Below, piece after piece: positions 54,691 to 62,634 of a stretch of DNA of 64,000 nt. How positions within the stretch are numbered: position 1 is the stretch's first letter; each line of letters starts with the position of its first letter. Source of the DNA: an uncultured Faecalibacterium sp. (lineage in GTDB: Bacteria > Bacillota > Clostridia > Oscillospirales > Ruminococcaceae); assembly GCA_934512105.1 (NCBI GenBank), contig CAKSWQ010000003.1:1-64000 (forward strand), read 5' to 3'. The notes under the pieces are model-generated. The model saw only the letters and a program-made list of their open reading frames with translations, was not told the origin of the DNA and made no database searches. A program made the translations under genes and the position numbers.

Positions 54691-54796
54691 CTCCCGGGCA
54701 AGCAGCTTTGCGGTTTAGCTGGCAAAACCGTCAGGCTTTGCCTGAGGGAGTTAGGCGCCCCCTTGGGGGAGCTGGCGCGAAGCGCCGGAGGGGGTC
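54691..54796. repeat. Partial palindromic repeat
   Basis: Contains TGCCTGAGGGAGTTAG and then CCCCCTTGGGGGAGCTGGCG, right-hand arms of two repeat types without their partners. Confidence 0.6.
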
Positions 54797-54911
54797 GTCC
54801 CATAAAAACCAGTATACCACGATTTTTGCCTGTGGAAAATAGTTTACAGTTATGTTATGATAAGAAACAACGAATATTCCCGAAAATTGACAGCGAGGAA
54901 GGTAACGGATC

Positions 54912-56477
54912 ATGCGTGAAAGTGGTATTCTGATGCCGGTATCCAGTCTGCCCGGCCCTTACGGGATCGGCTGCTTTGGCAAGGCGGCATTTCAATTTGT
55001 GGATTTCCTGTCTGCGGCAGGACAAAAGATCTGGCAGCTGCTGCCGCTCAGCCCCACCGGCTACGGCGACAGCCCCTACCAGAGCTGTTCTGCCTTTGCG
55101 GGCAACCCCTATTTTGTGGACTTGGAAACGCTGGAAAAGGAAGGGCTGCTGACCGCCGCAGACCTCAAGGCCGAGAGCTGGGGCAAAGACCCGCTGGAAG
55201 TGGACTACGGCACCTTGTATGTCAGCCGCTTTGCGGTGCTGCGCAAGGCTTACGCCGCATGGCGCAGCCAGTGCGCCGGGCTGCACGGCTGTGCTTACTA
55301 CTACCCCGACGACTACTACGCCTTTACCCTTGCCAACGAGGACTGGCTGGAGGACTACGCCCTGTACATGGCACTGAAGGTCGCCAACAAGATGAAGAAC
55401 TGGGTGGAGTGGGACGCCCCCTACCGCCGCCGCGACAAGGCCGCGCTGGCCGCCTTTGCCGCCGCGAATGAAGAGGAGATCGGCTTCTGGAAATTTGTGC
55501 AGTACAAGTTCAGCGTCCAGTGGCAGGCGGTCAAAGCCTATGCCAACGAGAAGGGCGTGCAGATCTTGGGCGACATCCCCATCTATGTTTCTGCCGACTC
55601 GGTGGACGCATGGGTGGGCGGCAAGCTGTTTGAACTGGACGCCAACGGCGGCTTTGCCCGGGTGGCAGGCTGCCCGCCGGACTACTTCTCCGCAGACGGC
55701 CAGCTATGGGGCAACCCTCTGTACGACTGGGCGTACCACAAAAAGACCGGCTACGCCTGGTGGATCCAGCGGGTGCGCCACGCACTGGGTATCTATGACC
55801 TGCTGCGCATCGACCACTTCCGCGGCTTCGATACCTACTGGGCCATTCCGGCCACCAGCGCCACCGCCCGCACCGGCAAGTGGGAGAACGGCCCCGGCAT
55901 GGAGCTGTTCGATGCACTGGAGACCGCACTGGGCAAGCTGCCCATCATCGCCGAGGACTTGGGCGAGTTGTTCCCCAGCGTGCGCAAGCTGCTGGCCGAC
56001 AGCACCTTCCCGGGCATGAAAGTGCTGCAATTCGCCTTTGGCGGCGGGGACAACGAGTATCTGCCCCATAACCACGTCAAGAACGGCGTGGTCTACCCCG
56101 GCACCCACGACAACACCACCCTGACCGACTGGTGGGAGAACGGCGCTTCCGAAAAGGAAAAGGCCACCGCTGCGGCCTATCTGCACCTGACCCCCTGCAA
56201 GCCCACCGCCAAGGAGGTGGCAGCGGTCAAGACCGCCGCCGCGCGCACCGCCCTCCTGCGGGCAGCGCTGGGCTCGGTGGCCGACCGAGCGATCATTCCC
56301 ATGTACGACTGGCTGGGTTTGGGGCCCGAGGCGCACCTGAACACCCCGGGCAAGCTGGGCGGCAACTGGGCATGGCGTGCCAAGGCCGGTTTTGACTCCA
56401 AAGCCCTTGCCGCGCAGATCGAAGCCGAGTGCGCCGTGTACTGCCGCAGCAATGCAGACGTCCAAAACGTGAAATAA
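54912..56477 (+). CDS. malQ: 4-alpha-glucanotransferase
   Basis: The 521-aa GH77 enzyme has SSLPGPYGIGCFG and QLLPLSPTGYGDSPYQ near the start, the nucleophile region LLRIDHFRGFDTYW, the acid/base region IIAEDLG, and GTHDNTTL. It moves maltosyl and longer glucan units between chains and releases glucose, working with pullulanase (34858) in starch or glycogen use. AGCGAGGAAGG precedes the ATG. No other mal gene is adjacent. Confidence 0.96.
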   Translation: MRESGILMPVSSLPGPYGIGCFGKAAFQFVDFLSAAGQKIWQLLPLSPTGYGDSPYQSCSAFAGNPYFVDLETLEKEGLLTAADLKAESWGKDPLEVDYGTLYVSRFAVLRKAYAAWRSQCAGLHGCAYYYPDDYYAFTLANEDWLEDYALYMALKVANKMKNWVEWDAPYRRRDKAALAAFAAANEEEIGFWKFVQYKFSVQWQAVKAYANEKGVQILGDIPIYVSADSVDAWVGGKLFELDANGGFARVAGCPPDYFSADGQLWGNPLYDWAYHKKTGYAWWIQRVRHALGIYDLLRIDHFRGFDTYWAIPATSATARTGKWENGPGMELFDALETALGKLPIIAEDLGELFPSVRKLLADSTFPGMKVLQFAFGGGDNEYLPHNHVKNGVVYPGTHDNTTLTDWWENGASEKEKATAAAYLHLTPCKPTAKEVAAVKTAAARTALLRAALGSVADRAIIPMYDWLGLGPEAHLNTPGKLGGNWAWRAKAGFDSKALAAQIEAECAVYCRSNADVQNVK

Positions 56478-56643
56478 TTAGCAATCTGACGAAATTGTAA
56501 AATCTGACGTAAAAATTTGTGCGTTTTGCTGGAAAAATCTGTATTTCAATGGTATAATAGCCGTAAGTTCCCGGATTTTGCGGGAAAATTGGAATTTCGC
56601 CCGTCGGAAGCGGCGGCGCGTACGGATGATGGGGAAATTACAG

Positions 56644-57432
56644 ATGGACAGAGAATGGACAGAGCAGGATCTGCGCACCTTTGCCGAGGGCGCACAGACT
56701 GCGTTTGAAACGGTATTGCTGGACGAGTTGCCACAGGACACCGGCTGGCAGGACGAGGGCTTACAGGTGAACTACACCCTGTGCAATGGCCGGGTAAGCT
56801 GCGTGCTGCACCGCACGGTGCGGGCAGACGGCAAGCTGTGGCGGGTCACCATGTCCGCCCCGCTGGCAGGCAACCTGCTGCCGGAGGAGCGCATGAACGC
56901 CCGCGAGCGGGAGCTGTGCCGCGAGGACCTGAACCACGATTTTCTTTCCGGCGTGTACAACCGCCGCTATCTGGAGACCGTGATTGCTGCCGAGCTGGAC
57001 CGCTGGGCACAGCAGGGGCGCAAGGCTGCCGTGGCGCTGGTGTCGCTGGATAACGGCGCACAGCTGCGGGACACCTACGGTCAGCCGGTGATGGATCAGC
57101 TGATCTGCTTTGTGGCAAACCAGTGGAAAAAGTATTTCGACATCCCGGGCAGTCAAATCGTCTGCCGCCTGACCGGCACCACCTTTGTGGTAGGCTGTCT
57201 GGACTTGGACGGCGGGCAGCTAGCACAGCAGATGCGGAACATCTACGCTGAAATGCCCCACGAGTGCGTCACCTCCATGGGTATGATGAAGCGTGTGCCC
57301 TTTACCCTGAGCGTCGCGGTGGCAGGGCTGGACGAGCTGGAGGGCAGCACCAACTGCTGGCAGCGCCTGTACGCCATCTGCGACGAGCGGCTGCGCGGCA
57401 TCCAGATCTCCGGCGGCAATAAGATCTGCTAG
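56644..57432 (+). CDS. Degenerate GGDEF-like domain protein
   Basis: The 262-aa protein has an N-terminal domain of about 90 residues, then a GGDEF-like fold from about 95 (LNHDFLSGVYNRRYLE is the typical entry motif). The signature loop is replaced by LTGTTF, so cyclase activity is not expected. It may bind c-di-GMP or GTP, or be structural. An ATG at 56626 would add six residues; ATG 56644 has GGGGAAA upstream. The region between malQ and this gene is AT-rich, with TATAAT at 56552-56557. Confidence 0.7.
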   Translation: MDREWTEQDLRTFAEGAQTAFETVLLDELPQDTGWQDEGLQVNYTLCNGRVSCVLHRTVRADGKLWRVTMSAPLAGNLLPEERMNARERELCREDLNHDFLSGVYNRRYLETVIAAELDRWAQQGRKAAVALVSLDNGAQLRDTYGQPVMDQLICFVANQWKKYFDIPGSQIVCRLTGTTFVVGCLDLDGGQLAQQMRNIYAEMPHECVTSMGMMKRVPFTLSVAVAGLDELEGSTNCWQRLYAICDERLRGIQISGGNKIC

Positions 57433-57454
57433 GGTGTATCTTAAACAACCGTAT

Positions 57455-57500
57455 AAAATCCCCCTTTGGGCACATACTAGGTGCCAAAGGGGGATTTTTT
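57455..57500 (+). terminator. Terminator directly before the next start codon
   Basis: An 18-bp stem (AAAATCCCCCTTTGG and CCAAAGGGGGATTTT, extended by CAC/GTG with one bulged G) ends in TTTTTT two bases before ATG 57503. The right arm AAAGGGGG is also the only ribosome site for that ATG. Confidence 0.8.
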
Positions 57501-57502
57501 GT

Positions 57503-57943
57503 ATGGAAAACCAGAAAAACGACAACCTGAACCTGTTAGAGGCCGTAGTGCAGAACACCGAGATGGGCAAAAACACTCTGGAGCAGATCTTACCCATGAC
57601 CAACGATGTGCAGTTCAAGGCCGAGCTGCTGCGCCAGCGCAACATCTACCACCAGCTGAATCAGGAGGCACACACCGCCATAGAAGCCTGCGGCGGCAGC
57701 GCACAGGGGCAGAGCACCATGGCAAAGCTGAACACGAAAATGGGCATCGGGCTCAAGACCCTTACGGACAAATCCACCCGCAATCTGGCGGAGATGCTCA
57801 CGCAGGGCAGCGGCATGGGGGTGGTGGACTGCGTAAAAAGCTGCAAGGACTACCCCAACGCCGCCCCGGGCGCAAAGCGCCTTGCCCAGCGGTTGCAGGA
57901 TTTTGAGGAAGATAACCGCATCCAACTGGAACGGTTTTTGTGA
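57503..57943 (+). CDS. Hypothetical helical protein
   Basis: The 146-aa protein (MENQKNDNLNLLEAVVQNTEMG) is predicted mostly alpha-helical and hydrophilic, with repeated long amphipathic stretches, like four-helix-bundle proteins of the DUF2383/ferritin-like kind. Family membership is a guess. The start is closely tied to a terminator hairpin whose right arm holds the ribosome site, so expression may be controlled at that hairpin. Confidence 0.65.
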   Translation: MENQKNDNLNLLEAVVQNTEMGKNTLEQILPMTNDVQFKAELLRQRNIYHQLNQEAHTAIEACGGSAQGQSTMAKLNTKMGIGLKTLTDKSTRNLAEMLTQGSGMGVVDCVKSCKDYPNAAPGAKRLAQRLQDFEEDNRIQLERFL

Positions 57944-57975
57944 ATGCTGTGCCGCTGCGCAAAATGCGGAGAACG

Positions 57976-58133
57976 AACTCCCCCAGTCACGGCTGCGCCG
58001 TGCCAGCCCCCTCTGGGATGGGGCCTTTGGCATGGCGGCACAGTTTCAGGCTAAAGCGTAAAGTTTCCGGGCGCGCCAGAGGCTCCCTCCCAGAGGGAGC
58101 TGGCAAAACCGATAGGTTTTGACTGAGGGAGTT
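57976..58133. repeat. Palindromic repeat element, AACTCCCCCAGTC/GACTGAGGGAGTT type
   Basis: Outer arms AACTCCCCCAGTC and GACTGAGGGAGTT, and inner GGCTCCCTCCCAGAGGGAGC. It fills most of the gap between two convergent genes. Confidence 0.85.
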
Positions 58134-58189
58134 CACTCTGCCGCAAACAGTCGCTTTCCCCTCTGTGACCCCTCCTGTGAAAATGCAAC

Positions 58190-58220
58190 GTCGGGCAGCC
58201 CGCAGGGCTGCCCGACCTTG
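58190..58220. terminator. Terminator-like hairpin between convergent genes
   Basis: A perfect 12-bp stem (GTCGGGCAGCCC/GGGCTGCCCGAC) with a 3-base loop. T-runs are short on either side. Confidence 0.65.
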
Positions 58221-58256
58221 TTCTGGTTAAAATAATTTTCCGCTATTGCGAAGCAT

Positions 58257-59177
58257 TCACTCCCACAGCTTTTCGGGATACTGACCCTCGGCGGTCTTGC
58301 GGGCGATGGCCTCCACCACCAGCGGCTTGTCCTCCCGGTAGGTGACGCCGAACCACTTATCAGTGCTGCGCAACACCTGAATTTTCGCCTTGTTCTCCTC
58401 GATCAGCTCGGTCACCACCAGCGGCAGGAAGTACTCGCACTTCAGGGGATTCACCGGCAGATTCTCGGTCAGCCAGCCCGCAAAGCGCTGCTCGGCCTCG
58501 TCCAGAAAGCTCTTGCCGAAGCCCCACAGGTTCATGCTCACAGGGGTATCGCCGGGCAGATCTACCCAGCTCTCGCCGCCGTCCTCAGTGTAGTGTGCGC
58601 CGCCAGCGCAGGGCTCGATGCGGGTGCGCTCGGTCACGCTTTGCAGGGTGCCGTCCTCGTTCTTGATGCACACGCCGCGTGCCACGCTGCCGTTCTCGGA
58701 CAGGGTGTTTTTCAGCAGATAGCTGACCATGCAGTAGCGGTAGAAATCATCATCGGCGTGGGTGGACAGGTAATCGTACATCACCTGAAACGCCTCCGGG
58801 CCGTAGTAGTCGTCCGCATTGATGACCGCAAAGGGGCCGTCAATGAGGGGCTTTGCCGCCAGCACGGCATGGCAGGTACCCCATGGCTTTACGCGCCCCT
58901 CCGGGACGGCAAAGCCTGCGGGCAGCTCTTCCAGCTGCTGGAAGGCATACTTTACATCCATCGCCTTGGCCACGCGGTCGCCGATGGCAGCCTTGAAGGC
59001 ATCCTCGATCTCATGCTTGATGACAAAGATCACGGTCTCAAAGCCGGCGCGGCGGGCATCGTAAAGGGAGTAGTCCATAATGACCTGTCCGTTGGGGCCC
59101 ACCGGGTCGATCTGTTTCATGCCGCCGTAGCGGCTGCCCATGCCGGCTGCCATGACGACCAGTACCGGTTTATTCAT
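58257..59177 (-). CDS. Sugar-phosphate nucleotidyltransferase family protein
   Basis: The 306-aa protein has the nucleotide-binding start VLVVMAAGMGSRYGGMKQ and the metal-binding segment AVINADDYYG, as in RmlA/GalU-like nucleotidyltransferases. The ATG at 59177 has GGAGG 8 bases upstream; ATG 59183 is too close. It should activate a sugar phosphate or similar compound with an NTP. Which sugar and which NTP cannot be told. Confidence 0.85.
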   Translation of the reverse strand: MNKPVLVVMAAGMGSRYGGMKQIDPVGPNGQVIMDYSLYDARRAGFETVIFVIKHEIEDAFKAAIGDRVAKAMDVKYAFQQLEELPAGFAVPEGRVKPWGTCHAVLAAKPLIDGPFAVINADDYYGPEAFQVMYDYLSTHADDDFYRYCMVSYLLKNTLSENGSVARGVCIKNEDGTLQSVTERTRIEPCAGGAHYTEDGGESWVDLPGDTPVSMNLWGFGKSFLDEAEQRFAGWLTENLPVNPLKCEYFLPLVVTELIEENKAKIQVLRSTDKWFGVTYREDKPLVVEAIARKTAEGQYPEKLWE

Positions 59178-59312
59178 CTGCATTTCCTCCTGTATCTGCC
59201 GGGGTTTCCGGCGTTGTAGCGTTCTGAGGCTATTATACACTGCTTCGCTGCCCGTGGCAAGGCACAGAGGGCAGGACGATCAGAAATGCGCGGCAGGGCA
59301 GCTCCATCTATG

Positions 59313-59360
59313 AAAAAGGAGATCGGAAACGCCTGCGGGCGTTTCCGATCTCCTTTTTTT
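59313..59360. terminator. Bidirectional terminator
   Basis: A perfect 21-bp stem (arms 59313-59333 and 59338-59358; core GATCGGAAACGCC/GGCGTTTCCGATC) with loop TGCG, flanked by A- and T-runs. It ends the acetyltransferase transcript on the minus strand. Confidence 0.9.
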
Positions 59361-59371
59361 AATTTATTCAC

Positions 59372-59878
59372 TCACCCCAGCTGGCTCTGGGTCAGGGACA
59401 TCCGCTGGTAGGCGATGCGCGGCGTGCCGTCCTCCACATGGATGATGCCGCAGCGGGTAAAGCCCTCGCTCTCCAGCAGGTGCTGCATCACCTTGTTGTC
59501 GGCATGGGTGTCGGCGCGCAGGCTCTCGCAGTGCTCCAGACACCACTCCACCACCGCCTTGCCGATGCCCTTGTTTTCGCCCGCCGAAGCCAGCCGGTGC
59601 AAAGTACCGTAGGGCAAAGTGTCGTTGAGCCACTGCCCGTCCTCAATGACCTTGTAGGTGGGGTCCTCGCCAAGGATAAAGGCAAACACCGCCTGCATCC
59701 GGCCGTTTACCATGTACACGAACAGCCGGTTGGTGTCGATATCCTCTTCCAGCAGTTCCGGGCTGGGGTAGCTATCGCCCCATTGGGTAGGATTGCCGTT
59801 TTTCGCCATAAATTCCCGCGCATGAGCATAGACCTCAAGGATCTTTGCCATATCCGCTCTCACTGCTCCGCGAAACAT
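59372..59878 (-). CDS. GNAT-family N-acetyltransferase
   Basis: The 168-aa protein has the GNAT fold with the acetyl-CoA pattern HRLASAGENKGIGKAVVEWC and the C-terminal segment NKVMQHLLESEGFTRCG. Substrate unknown. The start is likely 59878 (MFRGAVRADMAK), with GAGAAGAG upstream. It is divergent from nothing and follows the small AraC gene on the same strand, after a terminator. Confidence 0.88.
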   Translation of the reverse strand: MFRGAVRADMAKILEVYAHAREFMAKNGNPTQWGDSYPSPELLEEDIDTNRLFVYMVNGRMQAVFAFILGEDPTYKVIEDGQWLNDTLPYGTLHRLASAGENKGIGKAVVEWCLEHCESLRADTHADNKVMQHLLESEGFTRCGIIHVEDGTPRIAYQRMSLTQSQLG

Positions 59879-59987
59879 CTCTTCTCATCCTCTCTTGCCC
59901 GCGCCCTGCCGCGCGGGGTACATTTGCTTCAGTATAACACAATTTTCCATAAAGCACCAGAATATTCTCCATTTTGCGGCAAAAACA

Positions 59988-60022
59988 GACCGCCGTGCGC
60001 GGGGCGGCAGCACGGCGGTCGG
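59988..60022 (-). terminator. Terminator of the small AraC gene
   Basis: A perfect 11-bp stem (GACCGCCGTGC/GCACGGCGGTC), then TGTTTTTG on the minus strand. Confidence 0.8.
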
Positions 60023-60048
60023 GGGCAGCAAATCAAAAAAGAGGGGCT

Positions 60049-60447
60049 TCATGCGGTGGGGCGGCGGGTGGTGGTGCCGGTGCGTACCAGTCGGTACTCC
60101 CGGGGGCTCAGGCCGTAGCGCTCGTGGAACAGGCGGTAGAAGTAGCTGGTGTTCTCGTAGCCAACCTGCGCAATGATCTGCTGGATGTTCAGATCGCTGC
60201 GGCGCAGCAGCCGCGCGGCGGTCTCCATGCGGTGCTTTTGCAGCAGTTCCTTGTAGGTGCGCCCGGTCTGGGCGCGCACACATTCGCTGACATACGCCAG
60301 CGAAACACCATAAGCCCTTGCCACGTTGGAAAGGCTGGCCTCACGATAATTGTGGGTGATCTCCTGCAGCGCCGCCTGCACCAGTGCATCGCGGCTCACA
60401 GCCTCCATGCGGGCTTGCTGCGGGGAGCGTTCAAGCTTTGCCATCAT
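60049..60447 (-). CDS. Small AraC-family DNA-binding protein (HTH domain only)
   Basis: From ATG 60447 (GGAGG 9 bases upstream) the product is 132 aa. It consists almost only of an AraC double helix-turn-helix (LSNVARAYGVSLAYVSECVR and NIQQIIAQVGYENTSYFYRL). It lacks the sensing domain of full-length AraC proteins (about 280-350 aa), as in SoxS/MarA types. The target genes are unknown. Confidence 0.85.
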   Translation of the reverse strand: MMAKLERSPQQARMEAVSRDALVQAALQEITHNYREASLSNVARAYGVSLAYVSECVRAQTGRTYKELLQKHRMETAARLLRRSDLNIQQIIAQVGYENTSYFYRLFHERYGLSPREYRLVRTGTTTRRPTA

Positions 60448-60625
60448 TGTATCTGTCCTCCGTAACGGTGCGGCGGGCGGGGGACTGGGGGAAGCCGGAC
60501 CACCCGCCGCACGATAACTGCGGAGCCCTTTCCGGGCTCTTATACCCTGAATACGAATCACCCGCCGCAAACATTGCAGGAAAACTAAAAATTTTTTAGT
60601 AAATTTTCGTTGTAGGGGAGAGAGG

Positions 60626-60743
60626 ACGATTTAAAATGGCTTCCGCTGCGCTCTAGCCATATTCAGCGGAAAAAATATTTTAAATTTCGCGTTTGTCGCG
60701 CTCTGCGGAGCGCTCCAAACGCCTTTTCACGGGAGGGGTCGTG
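60626..60743 (+). repeat. Dispersed repeat with hairpin, copy 2
   Basis: Shares GACGATTT at one end, ATTCAGCGGAAA..AATATTTT in the middle and TTTTCACGGGAGGGGTCGTG at the other end with 34406-34638. The hairpin here has arms GCGTTTG...GCGCTC and GAGCGC...CAAACGC. Confidence 0.6.
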
Positions 60744-60802
60744 GAGGGAAACTGCATTTGCAGCGCCGCTTTCTGCGAAAGCGCGGCGCTGCGGGAAGCG
60801 TC

Positions 60803-60958
60803 CTCGCCCTCTCAGGCGCTAACGCGCCAGCTCTCCCAAGGGGAGAGCCCTTGGCATGGCGGATACAGTTTCCGGCTAAAGTGCAAAGTATACGGTCTCG
60901 CCAGAGCCTCTCCCTTTGGGAGAGGTGGCACGGCGTATGCCGTGACGGAGAGGGCGAG
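60803..60958. repeat. Palindromic repeat element, GCCCTCTCAGGCG/GAGAGGGC type
   Basis: Outer arms CTCGCCCTCTC and GAGAGGGCGAG, and inner CCAGCTCTCCCAAGGGGAG and CTCTCCCTTTGGGAGAGG. The rest of 60448-61066 shows no gene. Confidence 0.85.
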
Positions 60959-60984
60959 CCCGTTTGGGATTTTCCTCCCCACAG

Positions 60985-61022
60985 AAAAAGGCTGCCTGCC
61001 GGGTGGCAGACAGCCTTTTCCA
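60985..61022 (-). terminator. Terminator of the pst-pho operon
   Basis: Stem AAGGCTGCCTGCC/GGCAGACAGCCTT (one mismatch), followed on the minus strand by TTTTTCTG. Confidence 0.8.
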
Positions 61023-61066
61023 GAAGAAAATAAGGAAAACACGCGCCCAAAGGGGCAGAGTGAGTA

Positions 61067-61735
61067 TCAGAACATGCTTTCGTCCTTGTAGCGCCCGGTG
61101 CGCACGAACTGCACCCACTCGGCTACGTTCACGGCGTGGTCGCCGATGCGCTCCAGATACTTGATGACCATCAGAAGATCCAGCGCGGCGTCCACCTTGG
61201 CGGGGTCGGCGGCGATCTCCTGTGCCAGCGTGTGCTTGATGGCGTTGAAGTCGTAGTCCACGGCGTCGTCTGCGGCGATGACGCGGCGGGCGGCAATCTC
61301 GTCCTCGGCGGTCAGGGCAGCCATGGCGTCTATGATCATCTGGTAGGCCTTGCGTCCCATGGCGATGGCCTGACTGACGGCGGGGTCGCCCTCCTTGCGC
61401 ACGGTGACCAGATGGGGGATGATCTCGGCGATATCCGAGGCGTGGTCGCCCATGCGCTCGATGTCGGTGACCACCTTCATGGCGGTGGAAATGTGGCGCA
61501 GGTCGCCCGCTACCGGCTGCTGGCGCAGCAGCAAGGTCATGCAGCGGTGCTCGATGTCCCGCTCCATGTTGTTGATGCGGTCATCCCCCTGCACGATCTT
61601 CTGGGCGGCTACGGTGTCGGCGGTGCACAGCGCTTCCAGCGCGTTCTCCACGGCCTCGGCGGCGTTCTGCCCCATCTCCACCAGTGCGGTCCTGAGGGCT
61701 TCCAGATCGCTGTCGTATTGTTTGCGAATGCTCAT
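61067..61735 (-). CDS. phoU: Phosphate transport regulatory protein PhoU
   Basis: The 222-aa all-helical protein has the two PhoU repeats, each with the metal-binding pattern (DRINNMERDIEHRCMTLL and DDAVDYDFNAIKHTLAQEI). It links the PstSCAB transporter to the phosphate-sensing kinase and restrains phosphate uptake. It is the last gene of pstC-pstA-pstB-phoU, 19 bases after pstB, with a terminator following. Confidence 0.96.
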   Translation of the reverse strand: MSIRKQYDSDLEALRTALVEMGQNAAEAVENALEALCTADTVAAQKIVQGDDRINNMERDIEHRCMTLLLRQQPVAGDLRHISTAMKVVTDIERMGDHASDIAEIIPHLVTVRKEGDPAVSQAIAMGRKAYQMIIDAMAALTAEDEIAARRVIAADDAVDYDFNAIKHTLAQEIAADPAKVDAALDLLMVIKYLERIGDHAVNVAEWVQFVRTGRYKDESMF

Positions 61736-61754
61736 TGCTTTGTTCCTCCCTGCA

Positions 61755-62522
61755 TTAACCGAACCGGCCGGAGATGTAGTCCTCGGTGCGCTTGTCCCGG
61801 GGCGTGCTGAAGATCTGGTTCGTGGGGCCCACCTCTACCAGTTCTCCCAGCAGGAAGAAGGCGGTGCGGTCGCTGATACGGGCAGCCTGCTGCATATTGT
61901 GGGTGACGATGACCACGGTGTAGTTCTTTTTCAGCTCGCTCATCAGCTCTTCCACCTTCATGGTAGAGCCGGGGTCCAGTGCGCTGGTGGGCTCGTCCAT
62001 CAGCAGCACCTCGGGCTTGACCGCCAGGGCGCGGGCGATGCAAAGACGCTGCTGCTGCCCGCCGGAAAGGCCAAGGGCGCTCTTTTTCAGGCGGTCCTTC
62101 ACCTCGTCCCACAGGGCTGCGCCCCGCAGCGAGCTTTCCACCAGCTCGTCCAGCTCGGCCTTATTGCGCACGCCGTGCAGCTTGGGGCCGTAGGTGATGT
62201 TGTCGTAGATGCTCATGGGGAAGGGGTTTGCCTTCTGGAACACCATGCCCACGCGGCGGCGCAGGTCGGTCAGCTCCATCTCGCGGGCAAAGATGTCCTC
62301 GCCCTTCAGCCGGACATCACCCTCGATGCGCACGCCCGGCACAAGGTCGTTCATGCGGTTGAGGGTCTTTAAAAAGGTGGATTTGCCGCAGCCGGAGGGG
62401 CCAATGAGTGCGGTGATCTCCCGCTCGCCCACATCCAGCGAAATGCTCTTCAGTGCCTTGAAGTCGCCGTACCAGAGGTTCAGATCCTTTGCCGATATCA
62501 CCGGCACATTTGTGTTTTCCAT
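61755..62522 (-). CDS. pstB: Phosphate ABC transporter ATP-binding protein
   Basis: From ATG 62522 (GAGG 6 bases upstream) the product is 255 aa. It has Walker A (GPSGCGKST), the signature LSGGQQQR, Walker B ([11 protein letters not shown]) and the PstB-type start ([14 protein letters not shown]). It powers phosphate import through PstC/PstA. An upstream in-frame ATG at 62534 is next to a repeat and less likely. Confidence 0.97.
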   Translation of the reverse strand: MENTNVPVISAKDLNLWYGDFKALKSISLDVGEREITALIGPSGCGKSTFLKTLNRMNDLVPGVRIEGDVRLKGEDIFAREMELTDLRRRVGMVFQKANPFPMSIYDNITYGPKLHGVRNKAELDELVESSLRGAALWDEVKDRLKKSALGLSGGQQQRLCIARALAVKPEVLLMDEPTSALDPGSTMKVEELMSELKKNYTVVIVTHNMQQAARISDRTAFFLLGELVEVGPTNQIFSTPRDKRTEDYISGRFG

Positions 62523-62548
62523 AGAGTACCTCATATTGAATTGGGACG

Positions 62549-62622
62549 AACCCTCTCAGGCGCTGCGCGCCAGCTCCCCCGAAGGGGGAGCTGGCATTGC
62601 GAAGCAATGACTGAGAGGGTTT
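62549..62622. repeat. Palindromic repeat inside the pst operon, short copy
   Basis: Ends AACCCTCTCAGGCG and GACTGAGAGGGTT and inner CCAGCTCCCCCGAAGGGGG/AGCTGG pair. It lies between pstA and pstB, adding a strong hairpin to the polycistronic mRNA. Confidence 0.85.
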
Positions 62623-62634
62623 CTCGTTCTCTTT

